From: Cepaea nemoralis | Lineage: Eukaryota; Mollusca; Gastropoda; Stylommatophora; Helicidae | DNA: 64,000 nucleotides | NCBI GenBank assembly: GCA_014155875.1 | Contig: JACEFZ010027766.1 | Span: forward strand, 1-64,000 | Direction: 5' to 3' | Shown here: piece by piece, positions 1 through 11,251 of the stretch | Numbering within the stretch: position 1 is the stretch's first letter | Layout of the letters: each line of letters begins with the position of its first letter | Position numbers and translations under genes: made by a program | Notes under the pieces: model-generated | Told to the model about the DNA's origin: nothing | The model's input: only the letters and a program-made list of their open reading frames with translations | Databases searched by the model: none

Positions 1-94
1 ACAACATAAAAAAAAACAAAATTGCTTTGTATGAAATAACGTTAAAAAAAAATGGACTGGCCTCCAGGCCACATAAAATTAAAGATTGACTGAT

Positions 95-1000
95 CTAGGA
101 ACAGAACCTCATCATTCGGGCATTCCCCGTCACCTTCCTCAGCACCCAGCGAAGAGTTCCAACACCAATAGTACCAGTAGCAATCTGATTATATGTCCGT
201 CTCGACTTTCCTCTAAGCGTCGAACGTCGGCCAGATCCCCTCGTCACTCCTCGCTGTCTAATTCTTGCCAGACCATGGTGATCCATTTGCTCCTCCGAGG
301 TGTACACGTGCTCCCACAAGGCCGCAACCACGTCTGTCTTGTCATGCATCAATACTCTAACAAGTTTTGCAGAGCATGCCAATATGTCCGCTTTTTCATT
401 CCCCAGCGCATCGGCATGCCCAGGATAAAAGATCCAGGCGATGCTTGCCACCTGTTACCTCCGAAGCGAAGCAAGCCACTCTGCACGAAGTATGCCTGTC
501 CTGACCTTCCTCATCATGATTTCTGAGTCAGTTAAATCACGATGTGTGTGTGTGTGTATTGTATTCTCCATCCAGCGGAAAGCTGCTGTGAGCGCCTCCA
601 CCTCCATTCTTAAGCTAGATGTTGTGGTATCATATCCCAGGCTCGCCTGCACCAAACGGCGGCCATTAGCTTTTGCTTTGAACCCCCAGGCACTTCTCCT
701 ACATCTCGACACCGAATCATCTGTGTAGATAATCACATCACCGAGCGAGCATTATCCTGAATTAGTTGCTGGATTTCCACTTCCGTGGCCCCTGCTGGTC
801 ATTCCCTGCACTCCCGGCTCAATGTGATTATAACTCTGCACAAGTCTGACTGCTCCGCTGACATTCTGACCCACTCCTCTCCTCGCCTAATGTTCTCCAA
901 GATGCACACATGTCTGATCGTATCCTCCGCCTGGGCCATCCATGATTTCCCTCTTATCAGTCGCTGACCCTTAACTGCGTCCAGCGCCTCATGCAAAGGG
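95..1000 (-). pseudogene. Broken RNase H domain and upstream linker of I-1 copy A
   Basis: Three minus-strand pieces in different frames (996-799, 736-455, 451-95) line up with the better preserved copy at 11,545-12,499. The first is the linker after the reverse transcriptase; the second carries the first acidic motif (IYTDDS, where copy B has IYTDGS) and the glutamate region (MEVEAL); the last carries a WIFYPGHADALGNEKAD segment with the final aspartate. RNase H in LINEs removes the RNA strand during target-primed reverse transcription. The frameshifts and the G-to-D change beside the first catalytic residue indicate it is dead. Confidence 0.65.
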
Positions 1001-1049
1001 TGATGTGTCTGCAGCTACTCTGAGGTATGCCTTCGTGCCAGGGAGTTCT

Positions 1050-2112
1050 GGGCATCTTGTAGATGTATCTTCCCAGGTGGTTAAGGGCATATGTATTATT
1101 CATTATTTAATTGATGATTCTTATTTGCCCTGGAGTTGATTGGTAGTATTTGCCAGTGCTTGACGCTGGTATCTATCAGAGAGTTATTCTCACACTCTGT
1201 TTAACTTTCATCTGGCAAAGAGCACCCTGTTGTTGTAGCAGCACTCTTTATACCTTCTAGAAATCTTCACATATACAGCACATAACAGTCAACACCACTT
1301 TAACGATGAATTCTTCACGACACGACAGCTGCATAAGTTTCAATCTGTGTATTCTTGTCTCTCTTTAAAATGATGTCAAATCAATGTCACTAAAATTGCA
1401 AACAACAATACTTGCATTAACAAACAAACGCTGTCGCTCGATTTTTCAATGACGTCGACATTCAACTGCTGCTTCACAAACGCTGCATATGCATAACTAG
1501 GCGGCGAGATAGAATTTCTGCCATACGCCATCTTCAGCCGACCTCAAGCGCGGTCCAGGGCGTGAATGAGCTCTCCAGGAGCCGTAGTCCTATGTTCGAA
1601 CATTTGCCTTGCTATCCTCCTGCGAAGCGTGCATTATAATCCTCTCGAGCTTCACGTCTTGCCACTGGATTGCACAAGACTTTAGGCTACCTGTACTCAA
1701 TAGCCTATGACCTGATCAATGTCATGGCACTTCGCCTGCATCATCTTCAGCCTACCAGCAACAGTCGGAAAAAAAGAAACTAACCACACACATCCCAAAC
1801 TTTAGAAAGAAATTAGAATACTGAATATTCACACGTTAGGTATATCTGAGACCAGAAGGCATTATTCCAATGCCAATTCCAATTTTCAAAACAAAAATTC
1901 CAAATTCGGCCTCGTTCAACCTGCGTCTTTCAGCTGTGGTTATTGTTGAGGTCCGTGGTTTTTGTGGGTTCATTCACCCTAATTCTTGTCTTGTGCGCTC
2001 TTACGAGTTAGTCCTGATCCGGACTGGTTCTGTTTGTTTGTGTCTGTGACGTCAGCTGGGGGATCGGTCGGCGGCTGTCCTTTGTGCTGGTCTCCTTTTG
2101 TGGTATCTTTTG
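1050..2112. other. Internal non-coding spacer of I-1 copy A
   Basis: About 1 kb between the RNase H part and ORF1, matched by 12,500-13,790 in copy B apart from a small insertion there. I see no endonuclease or reverse transcriptase motifs in any frame. It contains tracts such as ACACATCCCAAACTTTAGAA that are shared by both copies. Confidence 0.55.
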
Positions 2113-3883
2113 TTAGTGAAGGCTCCTGGCTCGTCTGGCTTGACTGGTTGCAGTCCTTAAAAGGACTTTTATTTGGTTGTTTTTTTTTGCCTCCTTTTTG
2201 TGTATTTTCTGTAGGAGCTTATCGATGTTTTCATTTTCCTCCTTGCGCCTTTTTTCTTCTTCGAGTTTGAGCTTCTGTTGCCATTCGAGTTTTTCCTCTG
2301 CGGTCAGAAATGGGACGATCTCTCCGTCATCTATATAGTATTGCCATGGGTGTTCGTCATCCTCGTATAAAGCTGGTTCTTCAGCGATACGGAAGGGCAT
2401 TGATTTTCCCTTGTATTTCTTGTGCTTCTTTGCTTTTTCTTCCATGCGTCTTCTGTATTCCTTGCATCTGAGTTCGTATCTCCTCTTTATCTCCGCGAGT
2501 TTTTCATCGGTAAATAATGGTGGTATCGGGGCGTCCTCTCTGCCGTCGTCAGGGTGTTCATCTCGGTTTTCTTCGGGGAATTCCTTGCGCCTGAGTTCCT
2601 CTTTCTTGAGTTCCACTTTTCTGTCTATTTCTGCGATATCCGCCCAGGTATATGGACGGGGTGACGAGGTGTCCTCTATGCCGTCGTCAGGATGCTCCTC
2701 TCGGATTTCTTCGGATGTCTGGCGGGATATTGGCTTCCCTTTGAATGTCTCGGGCGTCGTGGTTGGGTTACTGACTTTCGCTTGCGGTTCAGGCTCGGTC
2801 TCTTGGTTTTCATCTTGCGATTTCTCTGTGATTTCTTGTATGGCTTCTGTTGTTTTGTTTCGGAAAAGTTCCATTTCAGCGTTCTGTAGTTCTCGCTCTG
2901 ATTTAATGGTTTGTAGCATTTCTTCGTTCTTCTTCTTTATCAGTGCCATATGTTCCACTTCTTGCTTGATGTTTTGCTGGATCTCCTTTATTTCCGCTAG
3001 TAGTATTCCGTTGTCGCTGGTCGGAGTCAGCGTCAGCAGTGCCTTGACTTGTTTCTTTAACTAGTCTATCTGTTTTTTGCAGTTGGTCTCTTTCAGCTTT
3101 TGATATACCCGTGGCTGTCTCGCACCTCCGCATTGCTTCCTTGAATGGTGTCTTCGTGGTAATGGCGAGTTTTATCACGTCTCTGTGTCGTTGCAGATAT
3201 GGACAGCCCATGTATCTTGCTCCGTGCTTGTCCAGGCAGTTGGCGCACTTTCATGTGTTGTTGGGTGCTCGGAAGTCCGTGTCCAGCTTGGCCAGCGGAC
3301 ACTCCTTGAAGGTGTGGTGATCGGCGCAGTACCGGCAGATTTCCGTCCTGCTGCGGTATGCTGCTCTACCTGTGGCCGGCCCTCTGACATCTTGAACATT
3401 GATTGACTCTTGGATGAATCTCTCTGGCTGTTGTATTTTCTTGTTGATTGATACTATGGTAGGCATTTCGCTGCCCTCCGAGGTCACCACTGCCAGGGTT
3501 ATAGGTATCAGGGAGTAGGTGATGAGCCGCTCCGCCTTCAAGAATCGGGTGTGGAGATTCTCTTCTGGTAGCTGCTTCACGATTTATTCGTCTGATAGCT
3601 CCAATTGGATACGCTTGATAACCCACTTGCTTGTCGGTGAGTCGGTGTTTCCGACTCTGGTGTCTTTCTCCTCCCTCAACTTCTCAGTAGGTTTGGCTCT
3701 TGTCTGTGGTGGGCTGTCGATATTCTTCCTCGTGGTAGCTTCAGTAATAGCTGTAGTTTCAGGTTCTTTGATGCAGCTAGCAGGCAGGCTCTCCACGTTT
3801 ATCTTCTTCCCGGTCTTGTCGGCTCCCACGCTGCACATCTTGGATACCGTGTGTTTCTTGTTGTTGGACTTGCCACATGACAT
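2113..3883 (-). pseudogene. ORF1 (gag-like, CCHC and coiled coil) of I-1 copy A
   Basis: On the minus strand a basic N-terminal piece (3,883-3,584) leads through frameshifted fragments (3,626-3,366, 3,399-3,175, 3,211-2,903) to a 281-residue Glu/Lys-rich coiled-coil tail (2,958-2,113). The fragments match the intact-looking ORF1 N-terminus at 14,714-15,508. A cysteine knuckle (CSRCQRAGH) survives at the end of the 3,626-3,366 fragment. Such proteins bind element RNA and form the ribonucleoprotein. At least three frame changes make this copy a pseudogene. Confidence 0.6.
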
Positions 3884-4420
3884 TTCCCCCCGTATCAGGC
3901 TTCTTGACTTCTTCAGGTGACTTGTCTTGATAGCGCTCGCAGTGCGAATGAAAAAGCGCCATGATATAACTTCCGATGAATATTAATACAGCAGAACCCA
4001 ATCTGGTGGAGAGAAACAAACAGCCAGAGGTAACAATTATAATGGTTATAGAAATATGAGAAGAACAATGGGGGTCTGTAGAAGGCAAGGGTTCAATAAA
4101 TGTTGTATTTATGCTGAGAACAGTAACTGAACGTTCTATAGAAGTAAACAAAAATCAACATATATGCTTTAATGACTACCCAAAGGCTTTCGATAAAGTA
4201 AGACATGCCAATATGATAAAGACGCTTGCAGATCTATAAAATGATGGGAAAGAACCTTGGACTTTAAAGAACGTACATTGGAAACAACAAAGCTACCATA
4301 AGGATTGATATAATGAAGTAGGTCAATATCAGCCTATTGAGAGAGGTGTGAGGCATGGATGTGTAATGTCCCCAGACCCTTTATGCGTGTACAGTGACAA
4401 TATTTTTAGAAATGTAAAAG

Positions 4421-4522
4421 GTCGAGACAGGAACACAGAGCTGATCCACGACTCTGGTGATCGAGTGAAATGGCAGAACATGACCGCCCACGCTTACCGG
4501 CATGGCACATGATGGATGGATG
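4421..4522 (+). mobile_element. 5'-truncated RTE-A 3' tail nested in RTE-A
   Basis: About 100 bp containing the terminal signature of RTE-A and ending in TGATGGATGGATG sits inside the reverse transcriptase region of a second RTE-A copy. The homologous uninterrupted sequence is seen on the minus strand near 20,010-20,050. Simple-sequence 3' ends are characteristic of RTE elements. Confidence 0.65.
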
Positions 4523-4813
4523 AAGATATGAAAGGAGTCATCACTGGGGTACAGTAACATCAATAACATTAGATTTGCGGATGATACAATAGTTGATTGC
4601 AAACAATGAGCAGGATCCGCAACATCTAGTAGATGCGGTTGTTGCACACAGTGAACAACTGGGGGTTAGAATTAAATTGTAAGAAGATACAAATTACCGT
4701 CGTTACTAGGAAGATGGAAGTACCACAATGTAACATACAAGCAAATGAGATAATAATCTTCAACATGTGAATCGGTAAAATATTCTCTGAATAGTCATAA
4801 CATCTGATGGGAG

Positions 4814-4988
4814 CAGGTCCGCATGGCCGAATGGATAAGAACGGTGTTCTTAAACATCCGGTGTGCGGATGCTGAGGTTAGCGGTTCATCCCCTACACCG
4901 GACAGCTGGACTAAAATGTTGACCTGTCGTCCTTGACTTGGGGACGTAATTTACAAGTACCTCTGAAGTCGGAATGGATTCGCATGAT
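4814..4988 (+). mobile_element. tRNA-derived SINE (SINE-A), 5' part
   Basis: Begins with a tRNA-like head: A-box-like TGGCCGAATGGATAAG and B-box-like GCGGTTCATCCCC. The body is CTTGACTTGGGGACGTAA. Nearly identical to 22,459-22,637. The head resembles tRNA-Ser/Leu-type genes. About 55 bp of the host RTE-A appear to be missing at the insertion, and no clear target-site duplication is visible. Confidence 0.7.
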
Positions 4989-5173
4989 GGCGTGGGACAA
5001 GATGAAAAAGCGTGTTGAGGTGCCACAAAGAATCTGAACTTGTGTATGGATTTAAAGCATGGACAATAAGCAGACACGCTGAAAAACATCTGATGGCAGT
5101 GTAAAAGCTGTTTCTAAGGAAAATGCTAAGAATGCCATGGACAGACAGAAAAACCAATGATCAAGTCCTATAA

Positions 5174-5203
5174 GATTGATTGATTGATTGATTGATTGAT
5201 TTA
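5174..5203. repeat. TTGA/ATTG simple repeat
   Basis: About seven ATTG units interrupt the RTE-A C-terminal coding region. Several LINE tails in this window end in the same repeat (for example 40,524-40,540 and 52,488-52,505), so it may be a tail-only insertion. Confidence 0.6.
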
Positions 5204-5505
5204 GGAACCAATGAAAATCGTACACTTATTAGAGAAATTCAACGTAGACAGTCAAACATTTTTGGTCACGTTATGAGATAAACAAAAGTGGAGACTTGAT
5301 GACAACTGGTGAGATTGGTAGGGGGGGGGGGGGGAGAGAGAACAAGAAGAAGACATAGAATTAAATACATGGATGGCTTGGCCACGTGGTATGGTTTAGA
5401 CAAGAATACTGAGCTGATCCACCACTCTGGTGATCGAGTGAAATGGCGAATCACGCTTAACGGCATGGCACATGATGTATGGGGGGAGTGGAACATATAG
5501 TTCAT

Positions 5506-5850
5506 ATTGCCGCTGTAATGTTATATGTTCCGACCTGATTAAGAGGTTGAAAATGGCCGCAAATTAATGTTTTAAGTCATTAATCTCTGATATATTAATA
5601 TTAATTTAGAATTGAGCAACCATGCGGACAACTGTTTTGTTTTGTGCGAGCTGATAAACCGAACGAAAAGGTCACATTACCGCTGTAATCTTAAATGTTC
5701 TGACCTGATTAAGAGGTTCAAAATGGCTGCGAATTAATCTTTCAAGTAATTAATCTCTGATATGTTAATTAATAATTGAGCAAACTATATCATATGGTCC
5801 GTACATTTGTTACGTGTGGATTTGTAAAATGAACCCATAGGCCAAACAGT
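5506..5850. repeat. Two diverged tandem units of about 170 bp
   Basis: The block starting CGCTGTAATGTTATATGTTC at about 5,510 recurs from about 5,680 with substitutions. Both units share GACCTGATTAAGAGGTT, an AATGGC(C/T)GC segment and ATTAATCTCTGATAT. No coding potential. Confidence 0.65.
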
Positions 5851-6340
5851 CACTTTAATATTAACCGATTCGTTGCCGAAGGACAATATAATGCCAGATG
5901 TGACCTCCAATTTGGACAGAAGGACGATATATCGCTATACTAGGGTCATCGTGATGTTTGTTTCATTTCGCGGCATCTTCCGCAATTGTAATGCTTAGCG
6001 ATTGTAAACTTACATGATAATACTTGTTGATTTGAATGTGTACCATGTTTGGTCCAAACCTAACATTTTGTTTGGCACTGAATCAGGTAAATATTCTGCC
6101 CTGCTTAAACATTCCAAATTTTATTGTTCAGTTCAAAGACATATGTGATGGTTCACGCAGCTGATTGCCAACCAGTGTGCCATGAATTGCATTACTAATT
6201 AAGAAGTGGTTATAATACACTTAAGATATCTGACCACTGAGTGACTGTTAGTGTTGTGAAATTGTGTTCATTTATTTATTCATTCAATGTGGATTATTTC
6301 AACGATATTAAGGAAATAACAAGTAAGTGACACAATATTT
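5851..6340. other. Unassigned AT-rich sequence
   Basis: No open frame with recognisable protein similarity and no obvious repeat structure. Confidence 0.4.
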
Positions 6341-6344
6341 ATAC

Positions 6345-6605
6345 CGTTCTAACTGTCTTTTATGTCTGTATGTCCTGTATACACGTCTGACATGCCAGCC
6401 TGTCAGTTATGTCTGTCCCATCTGCCTATATATTAGTCTCTATGTCTGCCTGTCCTGTCTGTCTGTCCTTGTGTCTGCTTATCTTTATCTCTCTATCTCT
6501 GCCTTTGTCTGCCTGCCTGGTATGATTGTCTGTTCTGTATACCTCACTGTGCTGTCGGTCACATCTATTCATTATTTCTGTCAGCCAGTCCTGTCTAACC
6601 TGAAC
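6345..6605. repeat. Imperfect CTGT/TCTG-rich tract
   Basis: Dense irregular TGTCTG and CTGCCTG words over about 250 bp. A 95-codon open frame here is a by-product of the repeat composition. Confidence 0.6.
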
Positions 6606-6885
6606 TACTATTAGGCGCGTCCACCAGATGGGGGATGGTGTAGTGGCCTCTGGACATTTTGACTAGGGATAAGCTGTGAATATGTTGAATAAGCAGCCGT
6701 GTACCAACACAAGCGGTGGTCATTGAGGGGAGAGGAGTTAATTGGTGGTTCAGCTACCTCTATACAATACTTTACAACTCTATACCGTGGCCATTGGCGG
6801 GAAAAAGTCACTATATATAACCTCTTCGCCCTGATGCCTTGCAGAGTCTGCCTAGTAGAGAAAGGTTATTGAGTCACCCATACAC
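6606..6885. other. Unassigned sequence
   Basis: Nothing recognised. Short open frames on the minus strand have no identifiable motif. Confidence 0.35.
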
Positions 6886-6889
6886 AAAC

Positions 6890-7508
6890 TAGTAACAAGT
6901 TTCTCCTATCATGGACATGTAATAACAGATGATCAACGAAGTGAAATAGACATCAAAAAGAGAATATGAATGGCCAAATATGCTTTTCATCATCATCATC
7001 ATCTTCCACTTCTGCCGTCAAGCTTTTAACAGCATGAAATCAGTATTAACATCTAGAGAGATTAACAATTCATTAAAAATGAACATTGTCAAATGTTACG
7101 TATATTAAACACCATTGTATAGCGCGGAAGCCTGGATATTGAACAAGCAACTAGAAAGTTGAATATATGCCCTGGAGATGTGGATATACAGGAGAATATG
7201 TCGTATTTCATGGAAACAGAAACAAGCAAATACAGGGGTTCTAGAAAAACTGGGAATGAAGAGAGAGTTGATAAAAGAAATAAAAAAGAGGCAAGTGAAA
7301 TATTTCGGCCACGTTAAAAGATAACACTCTTATAACATCCCGGAGGGCAAGGTTGAGGGCAAGCGAGCAAGAGGTAGACATAAATACAAGTGGGAAGATA
7401 ACATCAAGAGGTGGACGAACATCAGCCTGACAGAATGTACAGTCAAGGCGAGAGACAAACAGTGTTGGAGATCCATTGCAGCCAGCCTTCATTGTGGAGA
7501 CTGCACCT
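6890..7508 (+). mobile_element. RTE-like LINE C-terminal fragment (RTE-C)
   Basis: Decayed coding sequence for the end of an RTE-type ORF2. It has an ALEMWIYRRI segment near 7,170, KYFGHVKR near 7,300, a basic GKRARGRHKYKWEDNIKRW stretch near 7,350-7,415, and a terminal LHCGDC near 7,490. The same end is present on the minus strand at 52,488-52,790. The A/G-rich PRGR-type linker followed by a conserved tryptophan is typical of RTE C-termini. A 34-bp insertion (6,988-7,021) and several stops break it. Confidence 0.7.
6982..7027 (-). mobile_element. 34-bp LINE tail micro-insertion with GCTTTT target-site duplication
   Basis: GCTTTT occurs at 6,982-6,987 and 7,022-7,027. The intervening 34 bp are the reverse complement of the RTE-E end at about 46,655-46,690 ((GAT)n preceded by CTTGATGGCAGAAGTGG). 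Removing the insert rejoins the surrounding RTE-C frame. Confidence 0.7.
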
Positions 7509-8203
7509 GATTGATTTATTGATACACAAACTGGTGGGATGTAAAGGGAAACCACCGCTGTATTTTCTCAAGAACATCATGCCTGTAAATGAAATCGATA
7601 AAGATAACCACGTTACTAGTGATTCCATTGGAGTCTCTTCATCTGGTAGAGAGTATCGTGTGCTACAGGTCATACCCGATCATCGTCAAGCAACTGTATG
7701 CAAATTAAAGGTTAAAAATAAACTAAATGTTAGTACATTGAATGTCGAAACACTTAGCCAGAATGGAAAATTAGATAATATCAAGAAGAAAAATGGAAAG
7801 AATGAGGACAAATATTTTAAAGATTAGTGAAATGCGATGGCAATGTGCAGGGGGAAAATGTTTAGATATGCATATAATTATTTACTCAGAAGGGGAAGAC
7901 TACGAAAGGGGGGTTGGCATAATTTTGTATCAAATGAGTGCTAGGACAGTTAAAGGATTTTGGATATTCTCAAATATAGTATTATTAGAGTGAAACTCCT
8001 TGGTAAACCTCTGAATATTAACATAATACAAAAGTATGTGCGCCAATAGCAGACGTATAGAAGAAGATTTTGATATATTTTATAACGAATTAGACATGAC
8101 CGAGGACCAGTGTCAAAATGTTGAAATGACTGTCATCCTCTGGGATTTCAATGCCAATGTAGGCAACGAAAAGGTGAGTGGTGTGACTGGTGGCTATGGT
8201 TTA
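7509..8203 (+). mobile_element. RTE-type LINE 5' end and endonuclease fragment, copy 1
   Basis: A plus-strand 5' region followed by a broken apurinic-endonuclease domain. Motif 1 is degenerate near 7,735. SEMRW (the glutamate motif) lies near 7,825, a GVGIIL motif near 7,910, and DFNANVG near 8,150. It matches 21,145-22,070. Several stops. The domain is cut at about 8,203 by a hAT element and resumes at about 10,392 (GDRNERGDRL). Confidence 0.7.
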
Positions 8204-9390
8204 TCTGCAAAGATTTTCAAGTTGGGAAATGATTCTTCTGATAAAGATCCATAGAAATCCAGCGAACCATCTGACTTGAATTTCTCTTTCATGATTTGCT
8301 TGTAAGTCAAGCAGCTCCAACTGTATGTCCTCTGTGACTGTATCAGCTGCTGCACTAAAAGGTGAACTGAGAATATTTAACTGTGGCTCTAATTTCTTGA
8401 AATCTTGGAATCTCCATCCAAATTCTTCAATCAATGCATCTAATTGGGCTTTGTACTTTTCAGTCATTTCGCCAGAAATGGTTTCTTGTTTCAGCAAAGG
8501 GAAGTGACATAACCTTTTATCACTTGCTTGTCTGGAGGACAGTGAGAGTTTTGCCTTAAATGATTTTACATGTACATACAATTCATGTGCAAACACACCA
8601 TTGCCCTGAAGTTTGACATTCAGTTCATTTAACTTTTCCGTATTTCAATGGCAAACATATAGTCTAACTTCCACTCTTTATTGACAATGTTAGTATTAAA
8701 GTCACATTCAATGCCCTTCATCTCTAGGAACATCACTATTTCTTCTCTGAGGTACCACACTCGCCTCAACACCTTGCCGAGACTCAGCCATCGAACACTG
8801 GTGTGGTAAAGGACATCGGAATGTTCAGTTTCCAAATCGTCAAGTAATGTCTTGAAATGTCTATGATTAACTCCTCTTGATCTGATGAGGTTGATGACAC
8901 TGACAACTGTGTCAATAACATGCTTGATATTCAAAACAGTTTTACACAGGCTTTCTTGATGGATCACACGTTACAGTGGTAATAAAGTGTGGTCAGGATA
9001 TTCTGCTTTAATCTTATCATTTATCAACTTTACCAGACCTAAATTTTTTTCCAGTCAAAGCACGAGCTCCGTCAGTTGTAACACTTGCCGTCTTGTTCCA
9101 AACCAACCCAGTATTTTCAATACAGTTTAGTAACAGCATTGATTACATCATGGCCTCTGGATGTGTCTTTGAGTGACTCCACACTCAATAACTCTTCAGT
9201 GAGTTTGAAAGAAGTGTTTATTCCACGTATAAATATTAATAATTTGGCAGTATCATGTACATCGGTACTCTCATCCAATGCAAGAGAGTGCCACAAAAAT
9301 TGTTTACTTGCATTTTGAAGTTTATGCATCATGCGGTCACTTATCTTGTCAACATGTCTGACCACAGTTTTCCTTGACAAAATAACGCTG

Positions 9391-9432
<42 letters not shown>

Positions 9433-9765
9433 GACACATAATGTTTGCTGCATCTAGCAAACATTCCCCGATGAACTCGCCGTCAGAAAATTGCTTGTTC
9501 TGTTTTTCTGTTTTACAATTCTGTGTGACTACACAAGGCTAGCTTCTGTTGCAGCATCTTGAATTGAAGACTGTTTAGTGAAAACAGCTTGTTCTCCAAA
9601 ATGTTTCACCAACTCCAGGCATTTCCTTTACCTTTCTTCGGTTGTTAAATTGTATCCGAAATCGGAATGTTTTGTTTGATAATGGCTTTTTTAAAATTGT
9701 ACTCCTTGAAGACAGCCACTGTCTCACGACATAAGAGGCAAATTAATTTGCTACAAACTTTAATA
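8201..9765 (-). pseudogene. hAT transposase pseudogene (GTF2IRD2/ZBED5-like group)
   Basis: Minus-strand pieces in order: a KEYNF segment near 9,745, a segment 9,464-9,117 with SLALDESTDV (the hAT catalytic-core signature region) and LLIFIRGI, a segment 8,967-8,629 with SVRWLSLGKVL and YLREEI, and a segment 8,596-8,201 ending in FPQLENL-like sequence. This is the order of hAT transposases related to host GTF2IRD2 and ZBED5 genes. The C-terminal dimerisation region is missing. A poly(T) run (about 9,396-9,430) adds a lysine tract in frame. Stops between segments show it is inactive. Confidence 0.75.
9396..9431. repeat. Poly(T) run inside the hAT transposase
   Basis: About 36 consecutive T. 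It could be replication-slippage growth of a short A run in the coding strand or an inserted poly(A) tail. Confidence 0.8.
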
Positions 9766-10348
9766 AAACAGTGCCTAGTTGTCAATTAATCATTAAAAAC
9801 ATGGTCTTAAGTTTTATAATGACACTCGTAGTTTTAATCAGATTCGAAACAAAACTTTAAAAAGAAAATGAAACAAAACCTGCTTGCAGTTGTGTGTGAA
9901 AATAAACTATTCGGAAAACAAGGAGTAAACTCAGAAAAAAATTTCAGAAATATATCAAGACTACTACAATAAATAAATTAATTTGAACATTGTAAACGTG
10001 AAAATAATTTATAACAGCAAGAAAACTTTTAAATGTAATATTTTCTTGCAAAATAAATCATTTTATTCACCGAGAAAATATCTTTTTTTTTCATAAAATC
10101 ATTCTTATTAACTTTTCACATGTCGATAAATATTTATCTATATTAAAATCGATAAATTCGCAATTTAGCATTATATTACGAAGGTCACGGACTGTTTACA
10201 AAAATAGAAAACGAAAGAAATTTTATCAAATATGTTAAAACAGTCATAACGGTACATAAAATTATGTACAATTCAACAAAATAACTGAAACACGAAGTAA
10301 ACATTTTTATTCATAAATGCCCTCGTGAGCCGCATAATCTCAGTTGCC
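9766..10348. other. AT-rich non-coding 5' region of the hAT element
   Basis: Between the transposase start and the terminal repeat. No open frame and no second terminal repeat seen. Confidence 0.5.
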
Positions 10349-10391
10349 GTGCCGCAGGCGGCCCGCGGGTCGTAGTTTGCCCACCCCTGGA

Positions 10392-10440
10392 GGTGATAGG
10401 AATGAGAGAGGTGACAGATTAATAAGCGAAGTCAGCAGAA
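10392..10440 (+). mobile_element. Continuation of the RTE endonuclease fragment after hAT
   Basis: Encodes GDRNERGDRL, the stretch that follows the DFNANVG region in RTE endonucleases, in the orientation of 7,509-8,203. Confidence 0.65.
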
Positions 10441-10592
10441 GAAAACCTAGTCTGGTACAGTCAAGGCCTGCAAGCACTTACTTTCGCGCTGGCGAAAGGC
10501 CGTGCAAGTTTATGAGATTTATGTAGACAAATATTATGTTTAGAGGAAATGTTATTTATATTGTTTGTAAATTCCATTCATTTTGAACAGAT

Positions 10593-10705
<113 letters not shown>

Positions 10706-10775
10706 AAATGGTGCATTGCTTTTTACACCCCCCCCCCCCTATTTCTTTAACATAAATATCTGTTATAATGTCCAC

Positions 10776-10860
10776 GCATCTGGTGATCGAGTGAGATGGC
10801 GAGTCATGACCGCACACGCTTTCCGGCATGGCACATGATGGATGATGGAGGATAATAATA
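10776..10860 (+). mobile_element. RTE-A 3' tail fragment
   Basis: Contains the family end TGGTGATCGAGTGAGATGGC then GGCATGGCACATGATGGATG. Strongly 5'-truncated. Confidence 0.65.
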
Positions 10861-10983
10861 AATCATACAACTCAACTGCGCTTGCGTTTCCCAAGTTGCT
10901 CAGAGCATATTTAAAACATCATAATAACATGATAGTAATGCCTTGATTGCTCACTACACTTATTAATAATTATGTTCAAGCAT

Positions 10984-11251
10984 TCTGCGGATTTTATTTT
11001 TTTTTTTTTTTTAGCATATCTGTTACAGGACGTTGCAGTCAACATCAGCATTTTTCAGCTGCTGTTGATGTACTAGGCAAGATTGCGCTCAGTAATTTGC
11101 CATTGCTTTCTGAGCGACCGGCTCGCATACCCTGTAAGTTCCAACGCAGCGAGAACCGCTACCGATTCTCGCGCAGGTTGCGTTACTCACGAGAATATAC
11201 GGGATTACGATAAAGACATTAACCCTTAGGCCAGGGAGCCGGCTCTGCGGA
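10984..11251 (-). mobile_element. SINE-C insertion with TCTGCGGA target-site duplication
   Basis: TCTGCGGA at 10,984-10,991 and 11,244-11,251 flanks about 252 bp that begin on the plus strand with a poly(T) tract, so the element is on the minus strand with a poly(A) tail. Its body contains GCAATGGCAAA and related words also found at 21,340-21,571, 44,908-45,168 and 22,195-22,400. Confidence 0.75.

Larger units (their letters stand above)
62..3990 (-). mobile_element. I-like non-LTR element deletion derivative, copy A (local name I-1)
   Basis: Read on the minus strand this 3.9-kb block runs ORF1 (about 3,880-2,113), a spacer of about 1 kb, then a post-RT linker with RNase H (about 996-95). 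It is collinear with 11,590-15,630. No endonuclease or reverse transcriptase lies between ORF1 and RNase H, so it cannot be autonomous. Both copies share sequence up to about 3,990 and 15,625, beyond which the flanks differ, which points to two insertions rather than one segmental duplication. CCHC ORF1 plus RNase H is typical of the I/R1-type LINE groups; the clade itself is inferred. Its 3' end is uncertain, because a related fragment at 42,319-42,425 extends the same sequence. Confidence 0.7.
4150..5500 (+). mobile_element. RTE-like LINE fragment (RTE-A), degenerate and interrupted
   Basis: The plus strand encodes a decayed reverse transcriptase. There is a segment around 4,170-4,200 matching the catalytic-aspartate motif A region (DYPKAFDKV), a RGVRHGCVMSPD stretch near 4,345, and a C-terminal end with a GRVRH-like tail at 5,330-5,480. 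It matches the minus-strand copy at 19,205-20,480. It is interrupted by another RTE-A tail (4,421-4,522), a tRNA-derived SINE (about 4,814-4,985) and a TTGA run (5,174-5,203). Many stops; not functional. The 3' end carries the family signature CGGCATGGCACATGATG. Confidence 0.7.
8204..10389 (-). mobile_element. hAT DNA transposon, left end deleted
   Basis: The right end carries a clear hAT-type terminus on the minus strand, CAGGGGTGGGCAAACTACG starting at 10,389. The left end has no matching inverted repeat and stops inside the transposase, so it was lost by deletion. The element interrupts an RTE endonuclease: GGYGL ends at 8,203 and GDRNERGDRL resumes at 10,392. A probable right 8-bp target-site duplication follows 10,389, and its left partner is gone. 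Confidence 0.75.

Noticed and set aside
2411..3064. 217-residue Ser/Phe-rich plus-strand frame
   Set aside because: Antisense shadow of the minus-strand ORF1 coiled-coil region.
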